From an uncultured Candidatus Melainabacteria bacterium (GTDB lineage: Bacteria; Cyanobacteriota; Vampirovibrionia; Gastranaerophilales; Gastranaerophilaceae), in the NCBI GenBank assembly GCA_937898445.1, contig CALEJY010000250.1, positions 1 through 64,000 on the forward strand: DNA of 64,000 nucleotides, in the 5' to 3' direction. Both the position numbers and the translations under genes were made by a program. Under the pieces are notes generated by a model. The model saw only the letters and a program-made list of their open reading frames with translations, was not told the DNA's origin and made no database searches. The number at the start of each line of letters is the position of its first letter. Position 1 is the stretch's first letter. Shown here piece by piece: positions 53,468-62,544 of this stretch.

Positions 53468-53644
53468 TATTCCTTTTCTTTGACCTGCTATAGTTATACA
53501 TAAATCTCCTCTTTTGTAAGCTTCGAAGTTTTCTGATTCAGTTGTTATATTAAAACTATTAAGAAAATCTATAGTAGTAGTATCTTCAGGATTAGCTAAA
53601 TTTGTTAAAGTTAAGTCGCAAGCACTTTTTATTGCATATCCCAT
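53468..53644 (-). CDS. 5' exon of major tail (tube) protein
   Basis: This exon encodes about 59 residues, from ATG 53644 (MGYAIKSACDLTLTNLANPE; AAGGAAGA upstream) to GDLCITIAGQRKG. The N-terminus and length fit the first third of a siphophage tube protein, and the gene lies just before the chaperone and tape measure. The stop reached by reading through (53462) lies in the intron. Major tail protein assembles into stacked hexameric rings around the tape measure, so correct splicing of this very abundant transcript should be essential. Confidence 0.75.
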
Positions 53645-53659
53645 AATCAATCTTCCTTT

Positions 53660-54424
53660 CTATTTTTTTAATTTTGTTATTTTTTGCCAAGATTTTATCT
53701 TCTTAGGACTATATTTACCTCCGCTTGCCATTTTCCATTGTTTTTCTTCTGAAACTCTCAATGTTTCAACTGAATAAGCATCTCTTAACCACCATACGGT
53801 TGTATTTTTAATTTCTTCATAAGAACGTATATTTTGTAAATACATTATTTCTCTAACCATATTTTCGAAAAGTATGCCATCATCATTTTTTCTGCTTTGG
53901 AGGTATTTTCTTCTTTGTTCTTTAAATCTTTCTACAAGTTTTGGGTCTCCTTTAATTTCTCCTTCTTCTTTTGGTTTTTCAAAAAGACACATTTCCAACA
54001 CAACTTCACAAAGTACTAGGAAATTATCGTCCGAAATAAATGCTAATGGATTTCCATGTTCTCCTTCTTTTTTCCTAGTTCCTTTTTCATCTATTCTAAG
54101 AATAATTTTGTCTCCGCCATCTTCATCTTTAAAAAACTCCATATCTTCAAGAGAAGTATTATATAATAAGGTTAACCCTTTATAAAAAGAGTTCATTATT
54201 AATTTTGATTCATTCATTATCTGTAAAAAATAAGAAAAATAAAATTTATTTTTTTTACATAATTCATCATAAGATAATGTTATTCCCATATAATATGGTT
54301 TAATAAAATCTATAAAATCATAATCATACATAAAATAATCTACTATTGGTTGATTTATATATCCTAATGTATATTTTTTTAAATTTAATGGTTGTCCAGT
54401 TACATATTCTTTAGTAAAGTACAT
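53660..54424 (-). CDS. Hypothetical head-tail or tail-start protein
   Basis: This 254-residue protein has an aromatic-rich N-terminus (YFMYDYDFIDFIKPYYMG) and a basic C-terminus (GGKYSPKKIKSWQKITKLKK). The middle is helical with a charged segment (GDPKLVERFKEQRRKYLQSR). The size and place, directly before the major tail protein, resemble a group of Clostridium-phage proteins of unknown function; I do not recognise a named domain. Its stop overlaps no neighbour, and its ATG overlaps the preceding gene's stop (4-bp overlap). A tail-terminator or tube-initiator role is plausible. Confidence 0.5.
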   Translation of the reverse strand: MYFTKEYVTGQPLNLKKYTLGYINQPIVDYFMYDYDFIDFIKPYYMGITLSYDELCKKNKFYFSYFLQIMNESKLIMNSFYKGLTLLYNTSLEDMEFFKDEDGGDKIILRIDEKGTRKKEGEHGNPLAFISDDNFLVLCEVVLEMCLFEKPKEEGEIKGDPKLVERFKEQRRKYLQSRKNDDGILFENMVREIMYLQNIRSYEEIKNTTVWWLRDAYSVETLRVSEEKQWKMASGGKYSPKKIKSWQKITKLKK

Positions 54425-54933
54425 TACATACCTTCAAAATATTCTAGTTTATAAATGGACATATACCCTGTGAATCCATTTGGCATATTATACATCGGAT
54501 ATGTTTGTTCCAAAGTAGGGAATCCAATCCCTTTTAAGTTTTTATTTGTTTTTAACATTTTTTCTATATCTTTGTAAATTAAAATATCTCTCAAACCATT
54601 TAATGTAAATCTACAATCATTATGACATATTACTCCAACTTCAAACTTAAACTGCTGTATTTTATAGCTTGGTTGGTAAAATCCTGTATAAGGGAAATCT
54701 CTATAAATATTAACGAAAACAGAAATATCTGATTCCTTTAATACTTCGGGAACTTTTCTATTTATAAAAACCTTTTTCTCTTTAAGTTTTTTAATTGGAT
54801 TTTCTATATCTTCTAAAGAATATATATCATTTTGTTTTTCTTCATTATAATATATCATTTTGTTTATTTTTTTATCTAACATAATCTCATTAGAGAGCTT
54901 AATAAGGTATTTATTAGGAAATTGCTCAATCAT
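54424..54933 (-). CDS. Putative tail terminator/completion protein
   Basis: The start at ATG 54933 (169 residues, MIEQFPNKYLIKL) follows AAGGGGTG at good spacing. The protein combines short helices and strands (VFVNIYRDFPYTGFYQPSYK, then FEVGVICHNDCRFTLNGLRD), resembling gpU/gp17-type tail terminators that cap the tube and bind the connector. The order connector, 331-residue protein, this gene, 254-residue protein, major tail protein fits. It overlaps the next gene's ATG. The function is assigned from position and secondary-structure pattern. Confidence 0.5.
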   Translation of the reverse strand: MIEQFPNKYLIKLSNEIMLDKKINKMIYYNEEKQNDIYSLEDIENPIKKLKEKKVFINRKVPEVLKESDISVFVNIYRDFPYTGFYQPSYKIQQFKFEVGVICHNDCRFTLNGLRDILIYKDIEKMLKTNKNLKGIGFPTLEQTYPMYNMPNGFTGYMSIYKLEYFEGM

Positions 54934-54934
54934 A

Positions 54935-55930
54935 TTAAACACCCCTTACGGTAATAATAAACATATCTATTGTTTCTTTTGTGTTTTTATCTCTAGCAAT
55001 AAGCATTATATTTTCTCCTACAGACTCTATGTTAGATGATTGTTCTATAGTACATTTATTATGTTCTCTTTTTATAATTTCTGTATTTGGATAATGTGCA
55101 TCTAATATAAATTCTACTTCTTTATCTGATTTAACCACATATTCATTTTGTTCTCCTAAATAAATATAATTTAAACCTTGCACATCATCTTTAATATCTT
55201 TAGTATCATTTTTTTCAATATTATAAGCTAGCTTATTATCCCTGTCATCTTCTGAAATCAATACTGTTTGTAATGTTAATGCTTTAATTAAACCATTAGC
55301 TCCAGTATATCTTCCGTTATATTCAAAATCATTAATATGTGTAACTCTAAATATTGAATTTCTAGTAAGCATTATTCTTACACCTTCACCAATTGTTCTA
55401 GTCACAGGATTAGAGCCATAAAAAATATGTCTCTTTGCATCTCCCATACTTAAATATCTAGTATCATTAATCCCATCACTATACATAGTTAAGTTAACTA
55501 CAGATACAGGTATATGATAAATTTCTTTATTGTATAAATAATTAATAATTTGATTACATCTTTTTAACGTAAAATGAATGTATGCATCCATTTCTTTGTG
55601 TTCTTTAAAAATAAATAACCAATAACAATTATCAAAATAACAATAACAACCTATATCTACATTTGTCCCAACTGGTAAATATATTTCTTTTTCATCTAAT
55701 GCCGTTTGGTCATTATCTGTAATATTATTAACTATTGCCGTAACAGTTTTTGTATTTTCTGTTATGATAGTCTCATCTACATCGGTTACTTGTATATCAA
55801 TTGCCGTAGGTATTCTTTGTAATGATTTTTCAAATGTTTTTCTAGCTGTATATCTTAATTTTTCTTTTTTATTCTTTTGACCACGCAAAGTAAAAATTTT
55901 GTATTCTTCTAAAAAATTACTCAAATCCAT
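54935..55930 (-). CDS. Head-tail adaptor/stopper-like protein with beta C-terminal domain
   Basis: This 331-residue protein has an N-terminal region (1-90) with a basic helix and beta strands. A central domain (about 95-220) contains YCYFDNCYWLFIFKEHKEMD and YGSNPVTRTIGEGVRIMLTR. A C-terminal Ig-like domain (about 250-331) ends MFIITVRGV. It lies between the gp6-like connector and the tail terminator candidate, where head-closure (stopper) proteins occur; these are usually shorter, so this one appears extended. It overlaps the connector gene by 14 bp. Confidence 0.5.
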   Translation of the reverse strand: MDLSNFLEEYKIFTLRGQKNKKEKLRYTARKTFEKSLQRIPTAIDIQVTDVDETIITENTKTVTAIVNNITDNDQTALDEKEIYLPVGTNVDIGCYCYFDNCYWLFIFKEHKEMDAYIHFTLKRCNQIINYLYNKEIYHIPVSVVNLTMYSDGINDTRYLSMGDAKRHIFYGSNPVTRTIGEGVRIMLTRNSIFRVTHINDFEYNGRYTGANGLIKALTLQTVLISEDDRDNKLAYNIEKNDTKDIKDDVQGLNYIYLGEQNEYVVKSDKEVEFILDAHYPNTEIIKREHNKCTIEQSSNIESVGENIMLIARDKNTKETIDMFIITVRGV

Positions 55931-56348
55931 CGTATCCTTTATATGAATAATCTACTTTTCTTTGCCTAAAATCCTCTTCATGTAATTTTTTCAAAGTAAT
56001 TAGCATTTTTAATAAATTGGCATTTGAAGTCTTTTTAAAGTCGTGGTCAGTAATTATGTTCCTTAAATTATCTTCACTATTAACAATTCTTTGTAACCAT
56101 CTACATACCATACCCAAAGCAAGAATTTCTATCTCGTCTTCTGTTAGATCAGCTTTAATATAACCTGTTATTCCATCATCTTCGGAAACGATAGTTAAAT
56201 CCTTTTCACAAGTATCGAATTTTATGGTCGCTCCACGAAGATATCTAGTCATTGTTTTCATTTGTATTTCTTCAGGTGCTAAAGCCAATCCATCATCTTC
56301 AATTTGATTTAGGAAAACAACGAATATCTTTTCTATTGGAGTACTCAT
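55917..56348 (-). CDS. Head-tail connector protein (gp6/gp15-like)
   Basis: This 143-residue, mostly helical protein has a central pattern typical of the adaptor ring bound under the portal: TEDEIEILALGMVCRWLQRI and NLLKMLITLKKLHEEDFRQR, ending YKGYDGFE. It follows the major capsid region and precedes neck-type genes. It is not a close match to a named family by eye, but helix content and placement support a connector. Confidence 0.55.
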   Translation of the reverse strand: MSTPIEKIFVVFLNQIEDDGLALAPEEIQMKTMTRYLRGATIKFDTCEKDLTIVSEDDGITGYIKADLTEDEIEILALGMVCRWLQRIVNSEDNLRNIITDHDFKKTSNANLLKMLITLKKLHEEDFRQRKVDYSYKGYDGFE

Positions 56349-56359
56349 TTTAACACCTT

Positions 56360-56932
56360 CTAATTTGATTTAAATATAAAAGCATTATTAAATTCTCTTT
56401 CTACTACAGAACGTTTACCCATAGAATCAAATTTATTTAGGTGAGCTAAATAAATTGCTCTTTGACATAATCTTCTAGCCAATTCAGGTGATTCATTTTT
56501 AAGAGTTTCTGCAAAATCATCAACAGAACCGTCCTCTAGCATTTTATCTAAACAATCTAAAGTAAGAATTTTGTCGCCATATATCCTAGTTAAATCAAGT
56601 ATGTTAAGCACATCTTCTAATTCATATTCTTCACTATATACATCTACTACTGATAAAAATAATTTTCTCATAGTCGGAGAGTTTTTCATTTTTAATAATA
56701 AGTCTAACCCTACTATAGCTGTTTCTCCGGGTTCATTCATTCTTATAGAATCATATCCATTTTCATAAATAAATGAGCCATTAGTTAAATTCATTACTTC
56801 AACATCTATTTTGGATGCTTCTCTTTTTAATTCTCTCATTATTTCTGCTCTTGTTCTTTTTTTAACTTTTTCTGTTTTTTCAACTGTTTCCTTACTTAAA
56901 TTAGTTTTTTCCTCTACTTTTTTACTTGTCAT
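56360..56932 (-). CDS. Hypothetical head-region protein (190 residues)
   Basis: The first 45 residues are an unstructured, lysine/glutamate-rich leader (SKKVEEKTNLSKETVEKTEK). Residues 50-190 are helical (MNEPGETAIVGLDLLLKMKN, then LEDVLNILDLTRIYGDKILT). No family recognised. Lying between major capsid protein and connector, it may be a head-completion or connector component with a disordered tail that contacts packaged DNA or the capsid interior. The gap to the capsid gene is 26 bp. Confidence 0.5.
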   Translation of the reverse strand: MTSKKVEEKTNLSKETVEKTEKVKKRTRAEIMRELKREASKIDVEVMNLTNGSFIYENGYDSIRMNEPGETAIVGLDLLLKMKNSPTMRKLFLSVVDVYSEEYELEDVLNILDLTRIYGDKILTLDCLDKMLEDGSVDDFAETLKNESPELARRLCQRAIYLAHLNKFDSMGKRSVVEREFNNAFIFKSN

Positions 56933-56958
56933 TTACTATCATCTCCCTATTTTAATAA

Positions 56959-57948
56959 CTAAGCTATATCATATCTACCGAAGTTAACTGCTTTTACAAC
57001 ACCTATATGTACTCTTCTAGTGAATAGGTATTCGATTTCTCTATCATTTCTTTCTCCAGATTTATCTTCTAATATAAATGCTTTTCCTTCAAAACCTACC
57101 ATTATTGGTTTAGTCATTCCACTTGGAACTACATATAAATGTTCATCGTCACCTAAACCAAATTTACCAGTTTCTTTATTAAATGTATTCTTTAATTCTA
57201 CACATTTCATACCTTCAAACATTTTTAAATAACCATTATTTCTTAAATCTTCTCCGTCTAAAACGAATCCTTCTAATGCAGGTATTTTAGCTAATGCAGT
57301 TTTAGTACCATATATAACTGGTTCTCCTAATCCTAAACCTTCTACTTTAGCACATAATAAAGATAAAGCATCTCTAGTTACTGTACCACTTTCAACTAAG
57401 TTAGCATGACATTGACCATAAGCGCTAACAAAAGCATTACCTATTCTTCTTACCATATCTTGTTGAGTAGATTTTTGAACTCTATCTACTAATTTTTCTA
57501 AATCTATTCTTCCTGCTAACCAAGCAGTAAATGGAGCATAGATTTTTACACCTAATTCAGAAGCAGTCATTGGAACTCTTCTATTCATTAATTTTTGTCT
57601 TAATAGGTTGTTATTATCTGTTGCAACAACAGATACTTCAAATAATCTATCATCTTCAACTGTAAATTCTACAGTATCTCCTAATTCAAAATCTCTAAAT
57701 TCACAGAATGGTTCAAATACCTCTCTTAAAACACGAGAAGTAGTTTCTGTTAATATTTCTGATAATATTGCAAATACTTTATATTTGTTATCTTGGAAAG
57801 TATAATAATCCCAAGTTCCACCCATTTCATTTAATACTAATTTTCTTAATTTATCTTCGGCAGTATTTAAATCATATGTGTCGGGATTTCCATTTAATAT
57901 ATCTATTGCCATTTGAGCAACTTGACTTCTTTTTTCCACTCTAATCAT
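56959..57948 (-). CDS. Major capsid protein (HK97-fold)
   Basis: This 329-residue protein has an N-terminal helical arm (IDILNGNPDTYDLNTAEDKL) and then the conserved HK97-like core: EFRDFELGDTVEFTVEDDRL (E-loop-like), TAWLAGRIDLEKLVDRVQKS (spine helix) and a P-domain/A-domain end with MVGFEGKAFILEDKSGERND. Size and order (after decoration and scaffold genes) are right for a capsid subunit. There is no obvious cleavage delta-domain; scaffold is encoded separately. Translation starts from GTG/ATG near AGAAAGGATG. Confidence 0.85.
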   Translation of the reverse strand: MIRVEKRSQVAQMAIDILNGNPDTYDLNTAEDKLRKLVLNEMGGTWDYYTFQDNKYKVFAILSEILTETTSRVLREVFEPFCEFRDFELGDTVEFTVEDDRLFEVSVVATDNNNLLRQKLMNRRVPMTASELGVKIYAPFTAWLAGRIDLEKLVDRVQKSTQQDMVRRIGNAFVSAYGQCHANLVESGTVTRDALSLLCAKVEGLGLGEPVIYGTKTALAKIPALEGFVLDGEDLRNNGYLKMFEGMKCVELKNTFNKETGKFGLGDDEHLYVVPSGMTKPIMVGFEGKAFILEDKSGERNDREIEYLFTRRVHIGVVKAVNFGRYDIA

Positions 57949-57973
57949 CCTTTCTTTTCTTTTTTTTATTTTA

Positions 57974-58429
57974 TTATGCGTGTAATATTACTTCTATCAT
58001 AGTTGAAGGTTGAGTTTCAAAATCTAAATCTATTCTTCTAACTAAAAATATACCTTCATCAGCTTTAACATATTTTCCTAAGTTTTCAGTATCAGGATTT
58101 AATTTATCTCCTACTACTAACCCTTCTGGTAATAAAGCATTAGATATTGTGTAGACATCACCATGACCTAAGTATTCGACTCTACCTCTTTCTCCTGCTT
58201 TTAATTCAAAATCTCTTTCATCATATCTTGGGTCATACATAAGAACTGAACAGTCAACTATTGCAGCTATATCTCCTTCTGCAAATTTACCAACTTTGTA
58301 AAGTTCTCTTTCACCGTTTTCAGCGAATCCTTTTACACCAACTACCATACCATTTTCTAATACTTCATCAGATATAACATTTATTGGATTTGGATATGGT
58401 TGTCTATCTTTTCTCATTATTGCTTTCAT
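57974..58429 (-). CDS. Probable head decoration/stabilisation protein
   Basis: This 151-residue, beta-rich protein (GMVVGVKGFAENGERELYKV, then GLVVGDKLNPDTENLGKYVK) resembles capsid decoration proteins and lies between the scaffold and the major capsid gene, a common place for them. Such proteins bind the outside of the expanded capsid and stabilise it. A distal role as a minor head protein is the alternative. The ribosome site AAAGGAGTG precedes ATG 58429. Confidence 0.6.
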   Translation of the reverse strand: MKAIMRKDRQPYPNPINVISDEVLENGMVVGVKGFAENGERELYKVGKFAEGDIAAIVDCSVLMYDPRYDERDFELKAGERGRVEYLGHGDVYTISNALLPEGLVVGDKLNPDTENLGKYVKADEGIFLVRRIDLDFETQPSTMIEVILHA

Positions 58430-58453
58430 GTTATTTATTCACTCCTTTAAATT

Positions 58454-59920
58454 TTATAAATTTTCAAATACTCCACCGTAAGGAACATGAGTATCTCCCT
58501 TAACTGGCATTTGTAGACTAGGTTCTGTATCTGGTTCTTTTGGTTGTTTATTTTGCATATTTTCATATGCTTTTTTGCCATATAATGCGAATAATTTATT
58601 ATTTAATTCTTCTACATCAAATTCTCCATTTAAGCATTGTTCTTTCATTTCTTTAGTTTCTTCTTCATCAAATGAGAATTTAGCTAGAACTCCTTCAACC
58701 TCTTCTTCAAATTTTTCTTTTTCTGCTTGAGCTTCTTTTTCTTTAAATTCTTTCACTTCTTCTCCTAAAGAGAATACAGTTTCATTAGCTTTTGTTAATT
58801 CTTCTTTAGTTTGAGTTAATTCTTCATTAACTTTTTCTAAATCGTTTTTAAAAGTGTCGACAACTGTTTTAGCTGCTTGATTGACTTTTTCTACTTCTGC
58901 ATTAAAAGTAAGTTCTGCCATTTCTTTAGCCTCGTCTTCATTTAAAGAGAAGCTTACAGAATCATCAACTTTTTTCTCTCTCCATTCACTTATATACTCT
59001 TTTCTATTGTCAAAATCTAAAGTAAGAGTATCTTCGCTTACAGAATAAGGTATTCCATAATATTTATATCCGTCATTTCCTTGAACTACAACTATAGAGT
59101 CATCAGGAATAGTATCTACATAATAGAATTCTCTAGCTTGATATGTTTCTCCCCAAGAGTATTTTTTTTCTATCATTCTATTACTTAATTGTTCTCTTAT
59201 TTGTAATGCCATTACTCCATTAGAAAGAGAATATGTATCATTATTTCCTTTCATGCCTTCGTCTCCTTTCACATTTTGTTCTATATTATTTAAAAAATTA
59301 ATTAAATCTTTTTCAGTTTTTATTCTTGTAAATTCAAGAGTTGCATTAGCACCATCTATACCCGGAGCATAATCATCTCCTAATATAGTAACTCCTAAAA
59401 ATTCAAATTTAGATATATTTAAAACTCCACTATGTTTATCTTTTTCACTCTCAAGTATATTGATTTCCATGCTTACAGATTTGTCGCCTTCTTTAAGAAG
59501 GTCATAAGCATCTTTACAATATCTGTTCCATATAGTGCCAGTAGCAGTAAGATATTCTTTCCCATTCTCACCTTTTTCATAAGAAAGGTCGAAATTTTGA
59601 GAAAAAGTTCCTATAGGTTGTTCTATATATTTAATCTCGTAACTTCTTTTGCCATTGACAACTTTTGGGACAAGTATCATTTCGTGTTCGCCAAAATCTA
59701 AAGGCTCTCCATTTTCATCATATTTAACATATGCAAGTATTGGTTTATCATAGATTGTAGCTTTAGCTAATTCGATTGCTTGTTTTGAAAAGCTTGTACC
59801 TTTTGGATTTACTCCTTCATGTATGATTTGCATTTTAACATTTGGATTTGTTTCACTATCTTCTGAAAAGTTTAAAAAATTTTCTTCCAAAGTCATAGAA
59901 CATGGTATTCTAATTATCAA
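58454..59920 (-). CDS. Prohead protease-like/scaffold fusion protein
   Basis: In this 488-residue protein, residues 1-215 resemble the N-terminal domain of phage head-maturation or prohead-core proteins (IHEGVNPKGTSFSKQAIELA, then KPILAYVKYDENGEPLDFGE and SVSMEINILESEKDK). The catalytic residues of such proteases cannot be fixed by eye. Residues 350-450 are a long coiled coil (DLEKVNEELTQTKEELTKAN), typical of scaffold. A proline-rich end follows. The protein probably fills the prohead and is later removed or cleaved. The gene precedes decoration and capsid genes as in other phages. A separate subtilisin-like protease lies two genes upstream, so which one matures the head is open. Confidence 0.6.
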   Translation of the reverse strand: MIIRIPCSMTLEENFLNFSEDSETNPNVKMQIIHEGVNPKGTSFSKQAIELAKATIYDKPILAYVKYDENGEPLDFGEHEMILVPKVVNGKRSYEIKYIEQPIGTFSQNFDLSYEKGENGKEYLTATGTIWNRYCKDAYDLLKEGDKSVSMEINILESEKDKHSGVLNISKFEFLGVTILGDDYAPGIDGANATLEFTRIKTEKDLINFLNNIEQNVKGDEGMKGNNDTYSLSNGVMALQIREQLSNRMIEKKYSWGETYQAREFYYVDTIPDDSIVVVQGNDGYKYYGIPYSVSEDTLTLDFDNRKEYISEWREKKVDDSVSFSLNEDEAKEMAELTFNAEVEKVNQAAKTVVDTFKNDLEKVNEELTQTKEELTKANETVFSLGEEVKEFKEKEAQAEKEKFEEEVEGVLAKFSFDEEETKEMKEQCLNGEFDVEELNNKLFALYGKKAYENMQNKQPKEPDTEPSLQMPVKGDTHVPYGGVFENL

Positions 59921-59944
59921 AGGATTTCCTCCTTTCTATAAGAA

Positions 59945-60139
59945 TTAAAAACACATATATAACTGGTCACTTATTATATATTCATTTTTTTCATCATTTG
60001 AAAAAAGTAAATATTTATCTGAATTTTCAAATACATAATGTGTTTCTTTACCTATTTCTCGTATCGTAATACATTCAAAACCCATTCGTTTTAATTTTTC
60101 TGCTTTATCTCTTGTATCTGCAATTATATATCTTCCCAT
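59945..60139 (-). CDS. Small hypothetical protein between protease and scaffold genes
   Basis: The start at ATG 60139 (64 residues, MGRYIIADTRDKAEKLKRMG) is preferred: GGATGTGA lies upstream and the frame then no longer overlaps the subtilisin gene. The protein is a mixture of helix and strand ending IISDQLYMCF. No family recognised. Its constant position beside the protease suggests an inhibitor, pro-domain-like partner or head accessory, but none of these is shown by the sequence. Confidence 0.45.
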   Translation of the reverse strand: MGRYIIADTRDKAEKLKRMGFECITIREIGKETHYVFENSDKYLLFSNDEKNEYIISDQLYMCF

Positions 60140-60140
60140 G

Positions 60141-61055
60141 TTATTCACATCCATTTCCTAGATATAAAACACCGTTTCCTTGTGCCTTCGTATCTATATC
60201 ATTGAGGAAATTAGTACATTTGACAAGTCTTGCCCACAATTCACTTTCAGTTGGTTTTCTACCATAAGTTTTAACAAAATCTTCTTTGATTAATGCCAAT
60301 GCTCCTGAAACGTGTGGTGTGGCTTGAGAAGTACCACTTGTCGTTGCATATCTATTATTCTTATAAGTTGACATTATATTGACACCGTATGATACAATAT
60401 CTATTTCAGGATTTGTATTACTGAATTTAGCAATACTATTATCTCTGTCTACCGCTCCAACTTCTATAACTTCATGATAATTTCCGGGGAAATTAATTTC
60501 ATCTGTATCAGCACTTCCATCTCCATTATTGCCACTAGCACAACAAATACATATACCTTTATCTGTTGCTTTTTTTATAACCTCGTGTAAAGAATCGTCA
60601 TCTGCTCTACCACCTAAAGACATATTTATAATATCTACATTTTGCTCAATAGCATATTCTAATCCTTTTACTATATTAGGAAAAGCGCCATCTCCAAATC
60701 TATCTAAAACTTTAATTATTAATAAATTACATTCAGGAGCAACCCCTGTTATACCTTTTTCAACTCTATTCCCTGCTATGATTCCTGCTACATGAGTTCC
60801 ATGACCATTCCAATCGGTAAAATCATTTTCTTTACCTTCATTTGTGAAGTTTTTGCCACCAATTATCCTATCTTTTAAACATACATGGCTTGTATCAATT
60901 CCTGTATCTAATATTGCTACAGTTATTCCTTCTCCATAAATTCCTTTATTCCAAAATGTCTCTGCTCCTAATAACTTTATATTAGAAGGTATTTTATATG
61001 GAATATCTTCTTTAATTTCTCCTAAAGAACAAGGAGTTAATTTAAAATCACTCAT
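60141..61055 (-). CDS. Subtilisin-like (S8) serine protease in the head gene cluster
   Basis: This is a 304-residue protein from ATG 61055 (AGGTGA 5 nt upstream). All catalytic elements of a subtilase are present: D50 in VAILDTGIDTSH, H85 in NGHGTHVAG, oxyanion N176 in ASGNNG and S243 in SGTSQATPHVSG. There is no signal peptide and only about 40 residues before the core, so it is a compact intracellular-type enzyme. It is encoded between portal and scaffold/capsid genes, the slot of the prohead maturation protease, which in most tailed phages belongs to other families. It may process capsid or scaffold proteins, or act on host proteins. The enzyme call is firm; the substrate is unknown. Confidence 0.88.
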   Translation of the reverse strand: MSDFKLTPCSLGEIKEDIPYKIPSNIKLLGAETFWNKGIYGEGITVAILDTGIDTSHVCLKDRIIGGKNFTNEGKENDFTDWNGHGTHVAGIIAGNRVEKGITGVAPECNLLIIKVLDRFGDGAFPNIVKGLEYAIEQNVDIINMSLGGRADDDSLHEVIKKATDKGICICCASGNNGDGSADTDEINFPGNYHEVIEVGAVDRDNSIAKFSNTNPEIDIVSYGVNIMSTYKNNRYATTSGTSQATPHVSGALALIKEDFVKTYGRKPTESELWARLVKCTNFLNDIDTKAQGNGVLYLGNGCE

Positions 61056-61064
61056 TTTCATCAC

Positions 61065-62540
61065 CTATTCATTTGGATTTGTGCTGCTTGAATTTGCATT
61101 AGATTCTCCTGTTTCTGCTTTAGTAGGTCTACCGCCCACTTCATTACCCACTTGAGTATAAGCAGTTGATAGCGGAGTCATCTTAGAAGCTATATCTTCT
61201 AATTCTTCTGATTCTATTGTGCTTAATGCTCGTAAAGGAGTTAATCCTATAGTAGCTAAGTATTTCCACTTAGGAGAATAAATAGCTAAAGCTGATCTTT
61301 GTCTTTCTGCTTCTAATCCTTGATTATATTCATTAGTAGGTATAAATTCTAAAAACCAGTTTGAAGTAGCCCTAACACTTCTCATATGGTCATTAACCCA
61401 ATTTTCTATTTCTTTTTGTATTCTTAAAGGCATTAAAGTATCTATTGTAAACCCTATTGATACTGCTTCTGTATTAGTTGTATTACCATTAAATAAATTA
61501 TCATTTACACCACTAGCATCATATATTGTTGTTTTTGTTTTTTCTTTAGCGTCAAGTATACTTGAACTATTTCCGTCACTAGATATTAATTTTAAATCTA
61601 AAGGAGAAGTTAAAGTACAATAACCATAAGGAACTAAACTTTTTAATGCATTATGATAATTTGTTATTTTCTTTCTTTCCATTTTTAACTGACCTCTATC
61701 ATCAAGCTCAGGTTTTTGATGTAATAATCTAAAACTATCTATGTAAGCATTTAAATTAACTAAATCTGATAATTCTTCTAATGAAGCTAAACTATCAAAT
61801 AAATAAGAATAATATGGAGTACCCTTCTCTTGCCATTCATCCAAAGTAAATGCCATATAACAAGTTTCAGTCATTTGATACCATGAATTTTTTATTATTC
61901 TTCTTTTATCTAAAGTCCCTCCTTGATAATCCCAATATAACTCTTGTATTGCTTGAGGGAATGTATAATAATTTGTAGAATTTAAATAACCTAAATTTAT
62001 GGCGAATTTAGAAACCATATTGCCAGTCTTTTGAGTTATCATACACATTTCTCTAGGAAATTTAAAAAATAAATAATTATTCTTACCTTTAACTAAAGCT
62101 AAATAAATTTCACCATATTCTATAACATCTTGGGCAATCCACTTGCAGTTATATTTTAAGTTGTATTTTTCTACTTGTTTTGAAGCTTTTCTTCTAGCTT
62201 CTCTTATATCTTTTTCCGTTTTGTATTTACTTGCATCAATAGGCATTATATAGTGGTCATAAGTAAGCAAGTTAGATTTATATGTAATTAATTCTTTTAG
62301 TTGACCGTTTTTATTAGTAAGTACTTCGCCTATTTTTTGAAGTTCTGTTTCTGTATATTGACTATCAGCTTGATTACTTAACATTTTTCTTATATTATTT
62401 TTTACTCTTACACTATTATCTCTTATTGTTGAAATCTGAGAATTATAAGTTTTTAAACTATATAATAAATCTTCGGAAAAATCATATTCATCATATAAGT
62501 CAACATTTTCTTTTTTTATATCCTCACTCAAATATATCAA
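61065..62540 (-). CDS. Portal protein
   Basis: This 491-residue protein is the expected size for an SPP1/HK97-type portal, the dodecameric ring through which DNA is packaged. The region QAIQELYWDYQGGTLDKRR (about 210), the helix-rich stem with ASGVNDNLFNGNTTNTEAVS (about 343-362) and the following IGFTIDTLMPLRIQKEIENW (about 363-382) match Clostridium-phage portals. The C-terminus is a low-complexity ESNANSSSTNPNE. It follows the methyltransferase and terminase genes and precedes the head proteins. Confidence 0.75.
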   Translation of the reverse strand: MIYLSEDIKKENVDLYDEYDFSEDLLYSLKTYNSQISTIRDNSVRVKNNIRKMLSNQADSQYTETELQKIGEVLTNKNGQLKELITYKSNLLTYDHYIMPIDASKYKTEKDIREARRKASKQVEKYNLKYNCKWIAQDVIEYGEIYLALVKGKNNYLFFKFPREMCMITQKTGNMVSKFAINLGYLNSTNYYTFPQAIQELYWDYQGGTLDKRRIIKNSWYQMTETCYMAFTLDEWQEKGTPYYSYLFDSLASLEELSDLVNLNAYIDSFRLLHQKPELDDRGQLKMERKKITNYHNALKSLVPYGYCTLTSPLDLKLISSDGNSSSILDAKEKTKTTIYDASGVNDNLFNGNTTNTEAVSIGFTIDTLMPLRIQKEIENWVNDHMRSVRATSNWFLEFIPTNEYNQGLEAERQRSALAIYSPKWKYLATIGLTPLRALSTIESEELEDIASKMTPLSTAYTQVGNEVGGRPTKAETGESNANSSSTNPNE

Positions 62541-62544
62541 CTCC

